The notes under the pieces are model-generated. The model saw only the letters and a list, made by a program, of their open reading frames with translations, was not told the origin of the DNA and did no database searches. From Atopsyche davidsoni (lineage: Eukaryota; Arthropoda; Insecta; Trichoptera; Hydrobiosidae), in assembly GCA_022113835.1 (NCBI GenBank), contig JAILWY010000011.1, positions 3,038,001 through 3,102,000 on the forward strand: a stretch of DNA of 64,000 nucleotides, read 5' to 3'. Position numbers and translations under genes: made by a program. The stretch's first letter is position 1. The number at the start of each line of letters is the position of its first letter. This document shows positions 36,375-49,189 of the stretch, piece after piece.

Positions 36375-37180
36375 TAGTTATTCTTAACATACGCGCTCGG
36401 TGCCGAGTTAGTTATGTATCAAATATTTCAATATTTAATAAATTTTTTATCTTATAATACATGTATTTTTATTTATTTTAAATACCGTCGAAAGAAAATA
36501 ATAAACAAATTCATTACGAGTGAATAAAACCGAAAATATTGACAGTGCATGTCGCCTTATTTTTATGGATATATTTCCCTGCATTACAGGGAACGCCCTC
36601 GGCCCAACACGCGTTCATGCCCGGCTTAAGTATAATCTTTGATGAGGCATTATCTTCATTCTTAATTCAAAACTTGAAATAAGAACACATATAAATGTTC
36701 TTAATTTGAATTGGGAAGAAGTCTTTTTTAAATACAACCTATTTCTAATCATTATTGACCAATAAATCAAAGGAGCGACCAAATCTACCGGTGCTTTTTA
36801 AAATTTTATTTTATAGATTTGAATGCAAATATATTAAATAAACTACCCATAAAATTCACGATTTAGTATTTTTTTCTATTTATAGCAAAACAAACACTGA
36901 GGAAGAAATAGCAACATTGCACTGCATGACCAAAAAAAAGTCTTTTGGTTTAGTTAAATAAATTTTACAATAATGTTTAAGTAAAGATCCTGAAAAACTA
37001 TTCAAATTTGTGGTCGCGAAGCAAAAATATTAAACAACGTACGCTACTGGAAATATAATTTATCACTTACGACAGTGTCTTGAAGTGAATCGGAATCATC
37101 CCTTGCAAGTATTCGGAGAGAATTCCAAAGATTCCAGAGCTCGGATTGAAAAAAGGGCTTGCAAATACGCGCCGGGGGTT

Positions 37181-37235
37181 GTCAGGGGTAAGTCAGGGGT
37201 AAGTCAGGGGTAAGTCAGGGGTAAGTCAGGGGTTG
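37181..37235. repeat. 11-bp tandem repeat, five units
   Basis: Units of 'gtcaggggtaa' start at 37181, 37192, 37203, 37214 and 37225 (the last changed to 'gtcaggggttg'). Confidence 0.95.
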
Positions 37236-38108
37236 CTCTAGGTAAGTCACCCACCCCCGCATCATCCTTGCAACATTTGCTCTGATTGAGTTCGGGTGCG
37301 GCCAGCCGAGAGAATCGAGGGTAGGAACACCCCTGCGAGAATTAGTGCTGGTGATATTGAAGTCGTAATAGGTCATTTATTATTTAATGGCTTGGCCACT
37401 CTGCTGTTTAATGCCGGGGTGTATTAATTGCGCGAATACCTCGCGACCTCACGTGCGTGGAGGTGACGAATGGTGCTGGTGCTCCCATTACATCCCGGCT
37501 TCGAATACTGCTGAAGCAATGACTTTTAAGAATTTATATGATAAGCTAAATGGCTTGGAGATTGCAATCGTTAGATTCACTCACAAAATAAACTATTAAC
37601 ATTTGCTATTACATTACAAATTAATCGAGTCTGTCTGGACGCACTCACTTTCATCGCTTTATATTGCATTGTATTATTTCCAGAAAACTAAAATAAATCA
37701 ATTGAAAATAAATCAAACGATTTGTGCCGACGTATTTGGACAAACTGAACGAGGAATCCGATACTAAAATTAAAGTTAAAAATTCACTTTTGCTCAGATT
37801 GTTATTTATTAACAATCGTCATTAAGATTTCGAGCTGAATTTTAACATAAATGAATTTGTAATTTCAACATATAAGTGTGCGGTGTTCACGAACCCGGAG
37901 TCTCCGAGGCGGCAAGTAGGCAACCAAACGATAAATCACAGGTGAAAATACCACGTGATACGTACAGGTATCATTTTAACAAAAACTTGTATCTTGTTAA
38001 CAAAAATTCTAAGGCCATTAATAACTGAGACTAATTAGTAGGAAGGAACGTAAATTGTACGGAGGAGACCAACCATGCCAGGCCATTGCATTAATTATCG
38101 AATCACAT

Positions 38109-38111
<3 letters not shown>

Positions 38112-38183
<72 letters not shown>
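38112..38183. repeat. TA microsatellite
   Basis: A 72-bp uninterrupted TA run. Confidence 0.95.
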
Positions 38184-38188
<5 letters not shown>

Positions 38189-38441
38189 CCACCTTTTTGT
38201 CTAGTAAATGGGATATTTTCGTACTGACCCTTCTTGTGGTTAAATTTGCGCAAACCAAGAATATTTTTTTTTCTCAAATATAAGCCTCTTGTGTGCAAGT
38301 TTTCGAATACTCTGTATAGAAGCCAAAAACTACGATTAAGATGTCATCTAGATGTCTTAATGGCCAATAGCGCCCTTTTTTCATTGATTACTTAGGCAAA
38401 ACTATTGATTTATTTTGCAAATCACTACGTGATCGATAAAA

Positions 38442-38490
38442 ATGGTCCCAGTACCGGGACCGAAACGAAACACCCAAAATAACTCAAATC
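38442..38490 (+). repeat. Dispersed repeat with GGGACCGAAACG core
   Basis: It carries 'ggtcccagtaccgggaccg' followed by 'aaacgaaacacccaaaa', the best match to the presumed family core. Confidence 0.6.
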
Positions 38491-38571
38491 ATCTATAACG
38501 CATTGAAATTTATTATTTTTATAAATTGCTATCGTGCAAATAAATAACATCTTTCATATAATTTTTAAAAG

Positions 38572-38729
38572 AAGCTGTCTACACACGCCGCGACACAACT
38601 GATAGCCGAAACCAGCAAACAGAGTCATATTTTCCGTTGTTGACCAAGACCGACTTTAAAAACAAGATGACGCTATCGGATAATCACCGTTAGCCAGTCG
38701 GTTATGTTGCAACGCGTGCAAGCTGCTTT
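38572..38729. mobile_element. MITE with GTCTACACAC / ACACAACCGAC ends, copy 2
   Basis: The left end reads 'aagctgtctacacacgccg' then 'cgacacaactgat'; the right end has 'cagtcggttatgttgcaac' and closes 'agctgctt'. The inner sequence differs from the other copies. Confidence 0.8.
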
Positions 38730-39849
38730 GAATGCTTAATAGTGTGGCCTCGTACACTAACGTAGCCCTTCTATAGAGGCACAAAAAAAAAACTTAATAA
38801 TACAATTTGTGGTGCAAGTGGTGTAAATTATATAATTTTTCAAAGCCCGGACAGTCGCAGGCCCGCACGGGCTGTTCACTTTTAATTAAGTTTTTTTTTA
38901 TTCGGCTACCTCCGCGGACAATACAACAATACCAGAGCGAGAGGCTCGCCAGGCCAGTGTTGCCTTCTCGCTCTCTCCTCGGGCTCCGGCATCGCAAGCC
39001 GCGCTGGCGCCACTCCCAGGGGCGGATTGGTCACTCGTCCAATTATTCATGTTGATTTCAATTTAATCAAACTACCACCTCATATATGAAATGCAAACAT
39101 ATTACAAAAAAAAGCAAAAAAAAATTTTATATAACACATCAGTTTAATTTTTAAATTATATTATACACTTCAAAAAAATATTATTATTTAATACACACCG
39201 CGTGTTGTGTATCAGAAATGACATTATTCTAAAATTTATGTTTACTTTTGGCTTACTGACACAATGTTTAGAAAGTTTAGGAACGAATCCCAAACTGATG
39301 CATTTGAACGCACTCCTGGTTTAGTTTGACCGAAAACAATTTATATTAACATTGTAAGTATTAATTATTGAAAAAAAGTCATTAACCTGCACAAAAAAAC
39401 TAAATACAGCAAACACTTAATGTAACATAATACTGTAGGATATTCAGAATCGTTATTTTTGTCACGCTTATTTCGATTCTAATACTAAGAATTCAAAAAA
39501 TATATATGTTATAATTATTGTTACATTTTGTATTTACTTGGTTTAATTAAACTAAGCGGTATAAATATAGAATTAAAAAAAAATATATTTTATAAATTTT
39601 GATTATACGTAACCTAATCTAATTGTGAATTTAAAACAGAATATTTTCTGAGAAATAACATTTGCGTCCGTCGCAAAAATTAATCTGTGTCAATAAATCA
39701 ATTTCGTATCGGTTTCGGCATTTGTCAACAAGGACTGCCATTTTTTACCCTGGAGAGTTTTTATTTTTATGGAGCTTTAAGTCGACAAGTACTATTTTAT
39801 TCAATAACGCGGATGATGGAAACGCAATCCCTATTTGATTTACGCATAA

Positions 39850-40980
39850 TAAAATATAGCTATGGCTATCAAAGCGCGGCGCATTCCCGTGGCAGAGCCG
39901 AGAGTAAAAAAGTGCCCCGCGCCATCGGCAGCGACGCGACGGCTCCAAAAAAAACCAAGAAGGAGCATCCGAAGATCAAAACTGACGCTTCGTCCGTACC
40001 GCGAGCGAGAGATAAATAAAAATAATAATAAAAATAATAAAAAAAACGCACGCTGAAGAGGCTCGAATGTTTTTTTCAGTGCGCTGAAACATCCCCGCGC
40101 CGCCATTGGCCGGGCCGCGGCGCACGCGACCTGCGCCCGAATAAAAACCCGAGGCCCGCCCAGCCGGCCGCGGCAAAAAAGACACACTATCTCTCTTCCG
40201 TTTCAGCGCACGGGCGGCGGCGCGCTCCGTCTCGCTCCGTCTCGCTCCCGCGCCGGCATTGTGGCTCGCGGGGCCCTATAGCGCGGCGCGCGTCCCCCCC
40301 CGCTCTCTCTGTCTGGCGGAGCGCCCGCCCCCGCGGGTGGGAGCGGCGCGGAGATATCGCCTCCGCTCAGTGTCGCTCAGCGCGTGATCGCAGCTCGTGT
40401 CCCCGCGCGGTCGCTCGCAGCAGAAATACAAAGCAGACAGACAAGCCCGCGAGACGTCAAAACGCAGTGCCATAGAATAACGCCGCAGAGAATCGTTCAG
40501 AATCGTCGTCGTGTGATTGTCGATCGTGTGTTCGCGAGTGCCGGCAGAGTAGTCGCGTCGGTTTCGTTGCGTGTTTTTGTTGTTGTCGTTTGACAGATAG
40601 TGCGGCTGGTGATATGATGTGATAGCCGACCGTGTGTCTCGTGCGCTTGTTCGTTCGCTGCGGTTCGCTGCGGTTCGTGTCGGTTCGGTTCGGTTCACGG
40701 GCGGTTCGGAAGTTCAACAGAATTATCATCGAGGGCGCCGTGGCGGGGTTCTTAGCACTCGGGGCCCATGCCCCCTTTCACCCTTATCATATCGGTCAGT
40801 TTGCAACTTCCCTCCCACCCCTATTCGCCTGTCACCTTCGATACCCTCGACTTGTGGCGTAGACTCTCCCGACCGTTCGACGTTGAAGAGGATTTTGTGA
40901 AGCCTCCCAGTTTCAGGTTGATACGACGCGTCGGTCATATCGTTACTTCTTTTGTGAATCAATCGATCTCTTGAATGTCA
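39850..40980 (+). promoter_or_regulatory. CpG island, probable promoter and 5' UTR (perhaps of Lim1)
   Basis: The strongest CpG-rich stretch of the window. On the + strand it has an inverted CCAAT box ('gccattggcc', about 40102), a TATA-like 'cgaataaaaacc' (about 40138), and then 600 bp of CG-rich, stop-containing sequence such as 'agaatcgtcgtcgtgtg' that looks like an insect 5' UTR. ORFs here run on both strands without domains, as expected of GC-rich non-coding DNA. The next + strand gene is Lim1, whose first recognised exon begins with a splice acceptor 13 kb downstream, so an untranslated first exon here would make sense. No donor could be fixed, and a promoter of an unrelated non-coding RNA is equally possible. 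Confidence 0.45.
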
Positions 40981-43900
40981 GTGTTTTTTATAATATGTTG
41001 ACCGTCATGGTTATATACAAAAATACCCCTTTTCTGGCAATGACTGACATGAGAGAGACGATACACTTCTAGAGACAATAAACTGCTGTACAATGTTTTT
41101 TTATGTAATTTAAAAGGGTGGATATATATATATTTTTTAACGTTAGTTAGAAAATTATATTTAAGGGTTTGTTTGAGTAAAATTATTAAATAATATCAGT
41201 TTCAACGGTCAGACACGGTTGTAACACTGATATAATAATTTTGTATAGAAACTGTGCATAGATCATCCATGTCCATTCTAGTAAACTATATAGTATAATG
41301 TTGTTGAAGTGCACACAAAATAGTTTGACAAATAAATCTATAAAAATGAAGTTAGAATATCTCTATTATTGATAGATATAAAATAAATATTAACAATACA
41401 ATAACACTGAAAGAGTTTTAATGAATTTTTTTTAATTGTAATAGTATTGTATGATGGTTTCGAAAAAAGTTAAATAAACATAATTTAATTTTGTCATACT
41501 ATGAAAAAAGTATTTTTTTTTTAAATGTATAATATAAATTTTATTTTGGGCATAAAATTCTATGCTTACCTTCTATACAAAATAGTGCGTTTGTTCGTTA
41601 ATTTAATATATATTTATGTATATATCTACATATCTATATATTTTAACAACAACTAAAAATTACATATAATTATTGGTAAATCAACTATTGGACTTTTTAC
41701 GTTATATTTTTAATTAACTTTTACATGGAACGTGCCTATAGTGCAACTAGGTTATGTTAAATTGATTACAAGTCTTCATTAGCACACATATAATATAAAA
41801 AAATAATTAAATACATAATTAAGTATATGGGATATATTTTGTATTTAAGATATATGTTCTTATATCGCTTAAATGTTGAATTACTATTCTCATTCATTTT
41901 ATTTACTTTTAAAAAAATATGTTTAAGCCATCGATGGTAAAAAAATTGTTTATCAAACATAAACTATATACAGGCTGTCTTTTATATTCAATGCCTAAAA
42001 TATAACTAAAAACTACATAATTCGAATACTTTTATTTCAACGCCATATTTAAATATAATTTGAAAGATATATATATAAAAAAGTTAACTGATGATTTTTA
42101 AAAACACATTGCTGACTTGTTAAGTAAAAACTGATTATTGGATATTGTTTGTCTTAATCATTCAATGTTTTCAATTGAATGACAAGTAACATGTAATGGT
42201 TTTTAATCTAAACAAGTAATTATTTGTGCTGAATCTAAATATTCCATTTAATCTACGTATGTTACTTATAATTATAAAAAAATTATCACAATCAAATACT
42301 CATATTTTTGTCTTGATATATCGAAAAAAAACGATATAACTTTACGCTAAAAATAAATTTAAGGATACGGCATGCTGTAATGCTTGTTGTCTGTTATTTA
42401 AGCAGCAAATTGCTTTAATAATTATCGCATATTATGTAAAGTTAAATATATTTATTTTAAACACCGGTAGGTGCCCATTGCTTTAATCATATGTTTAACG
42501 CGCACGATACACACATAAAAGTATCGAAGGGGGAAAAAATAACTTCGTTTCAAGCCCCAGATGTACACTTTGTTCTAATTATGTTAACTTATCCTGGTTT
42601 CTCAAATCGCGTGCCGGTTTTTTAAAATTAATTTTAAGCGATTATTGCGAAATAGAAACCGCTTATAACCCACTGGATGGTGGCCTCTACACGTCAACAT
42701 GCATGAGGGATGTTAACATAACCTATCGTATTTCACGAGTAACTTCATAACCGGAACAAGCAGTTTTATCTATAGAATATCGACTAAACCTTTATACATT
42801 TATTATAAAAATATATCGCTATGAGTATACTATACTTTATATCCTTAATTACGTCGTCAAGTTACCTATTAAAATATATTTCAATATAAACAATTTTTGT
42901 TAGTATGAATTGCAGTCAGCTGTCAGGCGGGTCGGTAGTTAAGTGTTGTTGAGCTGACCATGTTTTTTATTGTAAAGTTTTCATTATGCTGGAGCCTAGA
43001 AGCAAAGGTTAGAAAGCACTTATAACAGTATATGCATTTAAATATCACTAAAAATAACTAAAACGGTTAATTTATTATATTATTACCTACAGCTAGATTT
43101 ACAAGATCTGAATTTTTTTTTATTTATAAAAATATCTATTTTGATAATATGAATATAATAAAGTAATAAATGCAAGAATTGCTTTTATTATGAATGCCCC
43201 TCTTAAATGAATAAAAAAAGCTATTTTCGAAGAGGCGTCTTTTTTGATGGAGCGTATTTTACGGTTCAAAGTGATTTTTCATCCCCCCCTCCTGTATTTG
43301 AAATGCAACTTTTTATAAAAACCACGCCCTCCCCGCAGAGAATAAAGAACCTCCACGAGGGTGGATACAAACCAACCCTTGAGAATCACTTCTGAAGACA
43401 CTTATTGGCTACTGAACGTTATAAATATTTTTTTAATAGTTTGAATTTCCGGTGCTTTTAAGTTGAATTTGCCGTGCGCTGTTTTATAATAGGTATTTAA
43501 AACATTATACAAAATAGCTTATATGTGTCTTATTATTATTGGTTAATTAATATATAACTTTTTTTAAATAAATATTATGCATTTATTTTTCAATTCATGA
43601 ACAATCCTCATCAGCTCGTTTTCTACTTGCGGCCCTCTATTTAAGACACGCTAGGTTAGGTTACTTCTCATTTTTATCATATTATTTTGTATTTACGCCC
43701 ATCGCGGAGGCGGCATTATCATTATTTTTGTATATAACCAATGCCCGGCAAAGAATGATAAAATATAATTAAAATTATTGCAATAATACGTGGAATAATA
43801 AAACATAGTATAACATAAAAACGAATGGCAGTGGATTTATCGCAGTCAAAAAAAAAAAAAAAATGACTCCGCCGTCGGCAAAGAAGCCCGCGAGGCTGCG

Positions 43901-44262
43901 AAAACTACATTTTTATGTAAAAACCGAAGCGCGTCTCTCTGCCCAGACGCCGATAAATATATTTTTTTATGAAGAGGCAATAATATTTTTATTGTATTTA
44001 GCAACGAGAAGAATATTCAGATATGCGTGTGAACGCGCAGGCCGCATCTTTATGGAGTCTCCGTGCATACGTTTCAATATTAATTTGGCAGCATTAAAAT
44101 TAAAAACAGACTAGAGTGTATATTTTATCTGTCCGATTTGCATAGGCATTTGTATATTATTTAAAACTTTGCCGTATATGTTTAGTTATCAAGGATTGTG
44201 CCTTATGTTATGTTAGGTATGTTTTGGGATCTTCAGGGATTTTTTTACGTGAATCCATGAAA

Positions 44263-44320
44263 TGAAGATGGTTCCAGCACGGGGACTGGAATATAGGGGA
44301 ACATCCAAGAAACCACAAAA
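44263..44320 (+). repeat. Dispersed repeat with GGGACCGAAACG-type core
   Basis: 'gaagatggttccagcacg' followed by 'gggactggaatataggg' and 'ccaagaaacc' matches the 1.1-kb copy, which ends 'ccaagaaacc' in the same order. Confidence 0.55.
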
Positions 44321-46529
44321 TCATCGTACTTTTATTATTATATAGAAAAACTTAAGCGTTGTGGTGTTAACAATTCCAGAGACAGTATAAAAAAATGAAG
44401 ATATTTAAAAAATATTTTAGATGCAGAATGTATGGTCTATAATAAAGATAAAATTCAAAATAAAACATTTTGATATAAAGCCGAATATATATACTTTTTA
44501 TCTAAGAATATAATAGCGTTTAGGTATATAGAAGTACTAAATTCAGTGCTGATACACGAAGTAGAAATATGTACTCTGATTACTTCAGGAAACTTGGAAA
44601 GCGAAATGAACTGTACCATCTTCGTGAGAAAACCCATACATTAAGGTTAATCTCATTGACTGTTAAAAACTTTTCAAATCGAATAAATTCAAAAACAAAT
44701 AGTTACAAATATGGCAGGTTTAATACAGTTTTTTTGTCCAAGCGTTTGCAATGGTCTTGCATTTATATGACGACACGAAGTAATGAACCTTCGTAAGTTA
44801 TTATATAAATAAACAAAAAAAAAAAAACGTTCATTCATAATGTTTTGGCATTTCTAAATTCACGATTGGGCCGAAGTCATCCATCACTCCGCGCCTGGTG
44901 CCTATCAAAGATAAGGAAGTTATTAATCGAGGGTAGGATGTTGAAATGGATGGATGCAGTCATGCTTCACCTGTCAGGATCTATTTTTACACCAGCTGCT
45001 TGCCGATACTAGACGTTCCTACGATTGATTTTAAACAATACATATACTCAATTTTTCGTATTTACTGCTTGGACATATTAAAATGGATCAAAATTGTTTT
45101 CATGTGTATAATTTAAAAGAAAATCAGTATACTGTACTCGTGGTTTTTATTCTCTAAAAGTGCAGGTTTGTACCGTAGGTAGTCCGCAATTAAACCTTTA
45201 CCCTATTTCAGGGAATTTCTTAACTGCTGACGCGTGTTGGCACACTTGAGGTTTCGCACAATTGTCGAGTGGGATGATCGTCAGGAGCCATAACTCCGGC
45301 GAGCACCCCATGGGTCCCCGGTTCACGGAAGGCACCGTGTCTAAGCCACATCCTCGGCAAATCCCGATTATAAAGATATTAAGGAAGACGGCATATCCCG
45401 TGGCGTGCCGTGACTTTGCCAGCAAGGCGATACCCCTCACTCGTCCTTTCAGTATAATATCGCTGTAACAAATACCAGGGTATCGAATAGATGTGTGTAA
45501 AAAAATTGATTCGCTATTATCGGCAATGTCAAATCTCATTATAACGAATACCAGAGAACTTGCAATTCGTTACTTTCAGTGCAAGCAAATCTTTCTATAT
45601 CGGATATGTAAAAATAAAATTCGGTTAACATATATTTGTGCTATTTTTTTATATTATCACATATTTATATACCTTGATCAAAGGTAATAAAAAAAATTAA
45701 ATCATTCAAAAATAGTTATCGTATATATACACTGTTTGTACGTTTGTGAAGCGACATGTTTTGCCAATAGTTGTAATTGGCTTCTACGGACAGTACAATT
45801 TAAAAATAAAGTTTTTTCTAGTGATATTAATAGAAATATGTTCCTTAATAAAATAAAAAGCATTTTTTTATATTTGAAATTATACTTGTAATGTAAAAAC
45901 GTTGTAATGTATAAACACTTGTCTTCGAACATATACAAAAGGTTAAGCATATATACTAAATATTTACAATACTGCTTTAATGTAACCTTAACTTTAAACT
46001 CATGGTTTTTATGTGTATAAGCAGTATTTTATCATTAAAACTTTACTGTATAAAGGTTCTCCGCGTGTCGATGCACAACATCGGTAGATGAATGGAAGAG
46101 AAAAGGTACTATTTTTTATCTCAGAAAATCTCAAAGTTTAATACACATTTGATAGATGATGTACACTTGTGAATTTCAAACGTCAAAACATTATGAATGA
46201 ATCTGAAATTGTGAAAAAAGTGCACCATCTTTTATTGTAATTCATTTTTTATCTGCCCTCGTGCACATGTGATCGCGATAGCAACAAGAAAGGAATAAAT
46301 AAATTAGTTTTCAAGTTTTTTACAACATTGTCTTATAGTATTTTTCTCATGTTGTAATTTATGAATAAGGTAGTAACCCAACCTAACCTCTGACTTGCGT
46401 CGTATTTCACGATTCTACCTTTTGTTCCGCGGTGGTTGTGCTTCGAGAAGATACTCTCCGATCCAGTGAGAACTTGGCTCGGAGGTACTTCCAAGGTTTT
46501 GGGATTACGACTATCAGTAAACGATTCCA

Positions 46530-46570
46530 GACTGGCTCGTTGGGGCAGTGGTTAAAGTTGTCTGGGCCGA
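46530..46570 (+). repeat. SINE-like A-box fragment
   Basis: 'actggctcgttggggcag' followed by 'tggttaaagtt' resembles the D-arm and A-box of a tRNA-derived SINE. No B-box follows at the expected place, so it is at most a truncated copy. Confidence 0.3.
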
Positions 46571-46711
46571 ATTATAAAACTGATATTTCAGATCTGCTTA
46601 AAAGATAATTTTAACAAGAATTAAATGTATGTAATAACATATTACATAGAAATGGTGTTCAATGGATTCGATATCATGTTTATTGCGTTGAATATAAAAA
46701 AAAAAATTGTT

Positions 46712-46718
<7 letters not shown>

Positions 46719-46746
<28 letters not shown>
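46719..46746. repeat. TA microsatellite
   Basis: About 14 TA units. Confidence 0.9.
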
Positions 46747-46751
<5 letters not shown>

Positions 46752-47395
46752 GTAAAAGTAATGGTACAACGGAATTAGTGCATTTTAATGCATTCAATGC
46801 GTAAAGTATGCATGTATGGACTGCGTGCCACTTGCACACGATTGTTAGTTGAAATTACACACTTTCTTTTAATGTAAAATTATTAGCTGCATGTATTCAT
46901 TACTTTTTTTACTGTCACGTATGCTTTGAATTATATTTGTAAATTATTTTTTAATAAACGCAGAATAGATAAATTCATATAACATCCATATTTTTGATAT
47001 TTAAACAATCTTTGTCAAATGAATTACACAATTTAGCTGATACATCTTTGACGCAAATCAGTTGATATATTAGTTAAAGAAGAATTTTTCAAGTGTTGAA
47101 TATCATTGAGAGGCTTTTTTTTATAGAGATAAGGCTACTTTATTATGTACTTATCGGCGATAGTTTGTGAATATATTTGAATAAATTTGTATTAAAATCA
47201 CTTTACACAAATAGATTATCTAGACTTATTTACAAAATTGACAAACTACCAAGAAAAGCCGTGTAAAATTAATGGACTTGATATATATTAAATATTGAAA
47301 ATTGAGCCTGATATTTTTTTCATTCTAACACAATATGCATTATAAAAAAATAAAACTAAAAATACCATACTTAACAATTTCATATTAATAGTTAG

Positions 47396-47426
47396 AGAAT
47401 TATCGATTAAAACAATCGATAATTCT
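47396..47426. other. Perfect 13-bp palindrome with two ATCGAT sites
   Basis: Arms 'agaattatcgatt' and 'aatcgataattct' are separated by 'aaaac'. It could be a binding site pair or a chance hairpin. Confidence 0.5.
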
Positions 47427-48351
47427 AGAATAAACGATGAAAATTTATTTTGAAATGTACAAAAAAATCTCGATTATCCGCATTAAAAGTATAAATTTTT
47501 CTATTAAACTTATTAAATTTAATAAAATAATTGTGTCGTTTTAGATTGCTGCATTTGAAAAATAAGGAATAAATGTTTATAATAATCAAATATGAATACA
47601 TTTTAGTGTTTAAAAATACCTTTGCTAAATAAGTGATTAGTTTTAATATAAGAGTATTTCAAATAAATATATAAATTCACTAATTATAATTTCAATGGCA
47701 TTGAGTTATCTATATAGATCTTCGTTATAATCAATCTTGCATTAATAACTTTTTATACTAGATGCTTGAGATTTTTCATAAAATATAAAAATGTCCAATA
47801 ATAAATTATAATTTCTGATTTCGACGGACAAAAAAAATATTTAGGGCCAATAAAAACCTAAAAAGTATATATTTTGTATGTTTTGGCAGCTGTTTTCAGT
47901 CCTCCAAAGCAGTCCAGATATTCTATTACTTAGGTATAAAGCTTGTGAGCTTTTGCCAAAAAAAAAAAAGCCTTGCATTGGCAAACGAAAAAAAAAAATT
48001 CAAAACACATAATGGCCGCCCGTTTAAAAGGCGCATAATCCAATTCATAGAAAAACGGATGGTGAGAGAGATTAGTCACATTCCCTCGCCAGCCAAACTT
48101 CAAATCCGGCTAATGCCACCTGAGAAACAAGAGGCTTAGGCTGGCGATTGTTGTGTACCCCGAAAGGCAGGCCGAGAGGGTCGCGCAAGGCAGGATTAAC
48201 TTCGACCGGTGGCTTCCTCGTAGTAAAAACCCTCCACAGACCGCAGCACTCATATTGGGTGTGCCTTAATGGGCGAGTACAGTTAAGGTCGTTAAAAAGA
48301 TATTTAAAATCCATTTTAATGTACCCCATAGAGGCGTACTACCATCTAAAC

Positions 48352-48728
48352 CAGTGGGTCTCAAACTCTTTTGGCCCACGGACCCCTTTTCATAGTCAAA
48401 ACTTGCCTACAGCCCCTGGGTGAAAAACTACATACATTCATATTATAGACTAGTTGTTGCAAGTATCTGACTACCTGAATCCACGATGCCTGTTATTCCT
48501 TGTATTTTGTGCACCTGTATATATTTATATTTTACATAGGACGTAAAAATCGCTAATAATGTATTCATTGTTTATTTTTTAACTTTCATACTAATAAAAA
48601 TGTGTCACAATTTTTTTATTTTATATTACCACCTTGCGCGGACCCAAATCGATTTTAATTTTCTAAGTACCCCCTGAATGATCCCAGGGACCTCATGGGG
48701 TCCGTAGGGACCACTTTGAGAAGCACTG
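48352..48728. mobile_element. hAT-like MITE A
   Basis: The left end 'cagtgggtctcaaactc' and the right end (inverted) 'cagtgcttctcaaagtgg' match the CAGTGGTTCTCAAA style common to hAT-type elements. It is flanked by 8-bp repeats, 'atctaaac' (48344-48351) and 'atctaatc' (48729-48736), one mismatch, as hAT elements make 8-bp target duplications. No transposase inside; 377 bp. Confidence 0.8.
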
Positions 48729-48736
48729 ATCTAATC

Positions 48737-49189
48737 CTAGGCTCCTAAACTATTTTGTCCCGTCGACACCATGTCGAGTTTTCCTGTTTTTCGTAGACCC
48801 CTGTCTTGCTAATATTGAATTTTTACAAATTCATCAACTTCAAACATATTTTTGACATCTGATATACAGGGTGCGCCATATTTTATGTCGGTATGTAAAC
48901 ATTGAATATCTTTGACATTTATCAACTGATTGACTTGAGTAAACATGTTTTGAAACGTTAATTCAGTACAATTTTAACCATGCTTCACACTGAAACAACG
49001 CCGAAATAGTGACGCTGTACATTGAAAATAGTCGTTCAGTTGTGTTAACTCAACGTGCATATCGTCGAAAAGATAGTAGACCCCCATTTACAGTTTGTGG
49101 ACCTCCAATTTAATTTTTCGCTGGTATCGACCTCTTGCAGGGCAGAATCGACTCCTGGGGCTCGATATTGACGACTTTGAGAACCTATG
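48737..49189. mobile_element. hAT-like MITE B, in tandem with A
   Basis: Left end 'ctaggctcctaaactat', right end (inverted) 'cataggttctcaaagtcg'. It is flanked by 'atctaatc' on the left, shared with element A, and 'atctaacc' (49190-49197) on the right. The end match is imperfect but the target copies are clear. A piece of a mariner-type element lies inside. Confidence 0.7.
48869..49065 (+). pseudogene. Mariner/IS630-type transposase N-terminal relic inside MITE B
   Basis: A 'cagggtgcgccatatttta' start resembles a transposon end. Further on, RRNSDA is followed, after a one-base shift, by LYIENSRSVVLTQRAYR, the start of the N-terminal helix-turn-helix typical of many insect mariner-like proteins. 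Only a few dozen residues remain. Confidence 0.6.

Larger units (their letters stand above)
29241..39850. other. Gene desert between Kdm2 and the 40-kb CpG island
   Basis: No supported gene. The stretch is AT-rich and holds the palindrome at 31398-31492, microsatellites, small tandem repeats (34531, 37181), a hairpin element (34863-35080), a SINE-like head (35880) and MITE copies (36240, 38572). Several islands of mixed composition without ORFs, at about 33470-33670, 35260-35480 and 37040-37580, could be regulatory elements. That is inference from composition only. Confidence 0.5.

Noticed and set aside
37181..37235. CRISPR-like array
   Set aside because: Direct repeats without spacers, in an animal genome; it is a minisatellite.
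39687..40019. 110-aa plus-strand ORF at the edge of the CpG island
   Set aside because: Basic, low-complexity C-terminus and no domain; a competing ORF of equal quality lies on the other strand.
40276..40729. Minus-strand ORFs in the CpG island
   Set aside because: Arg- and Thr-rich translations of GC-rich leader sequence; no homology or splice support.
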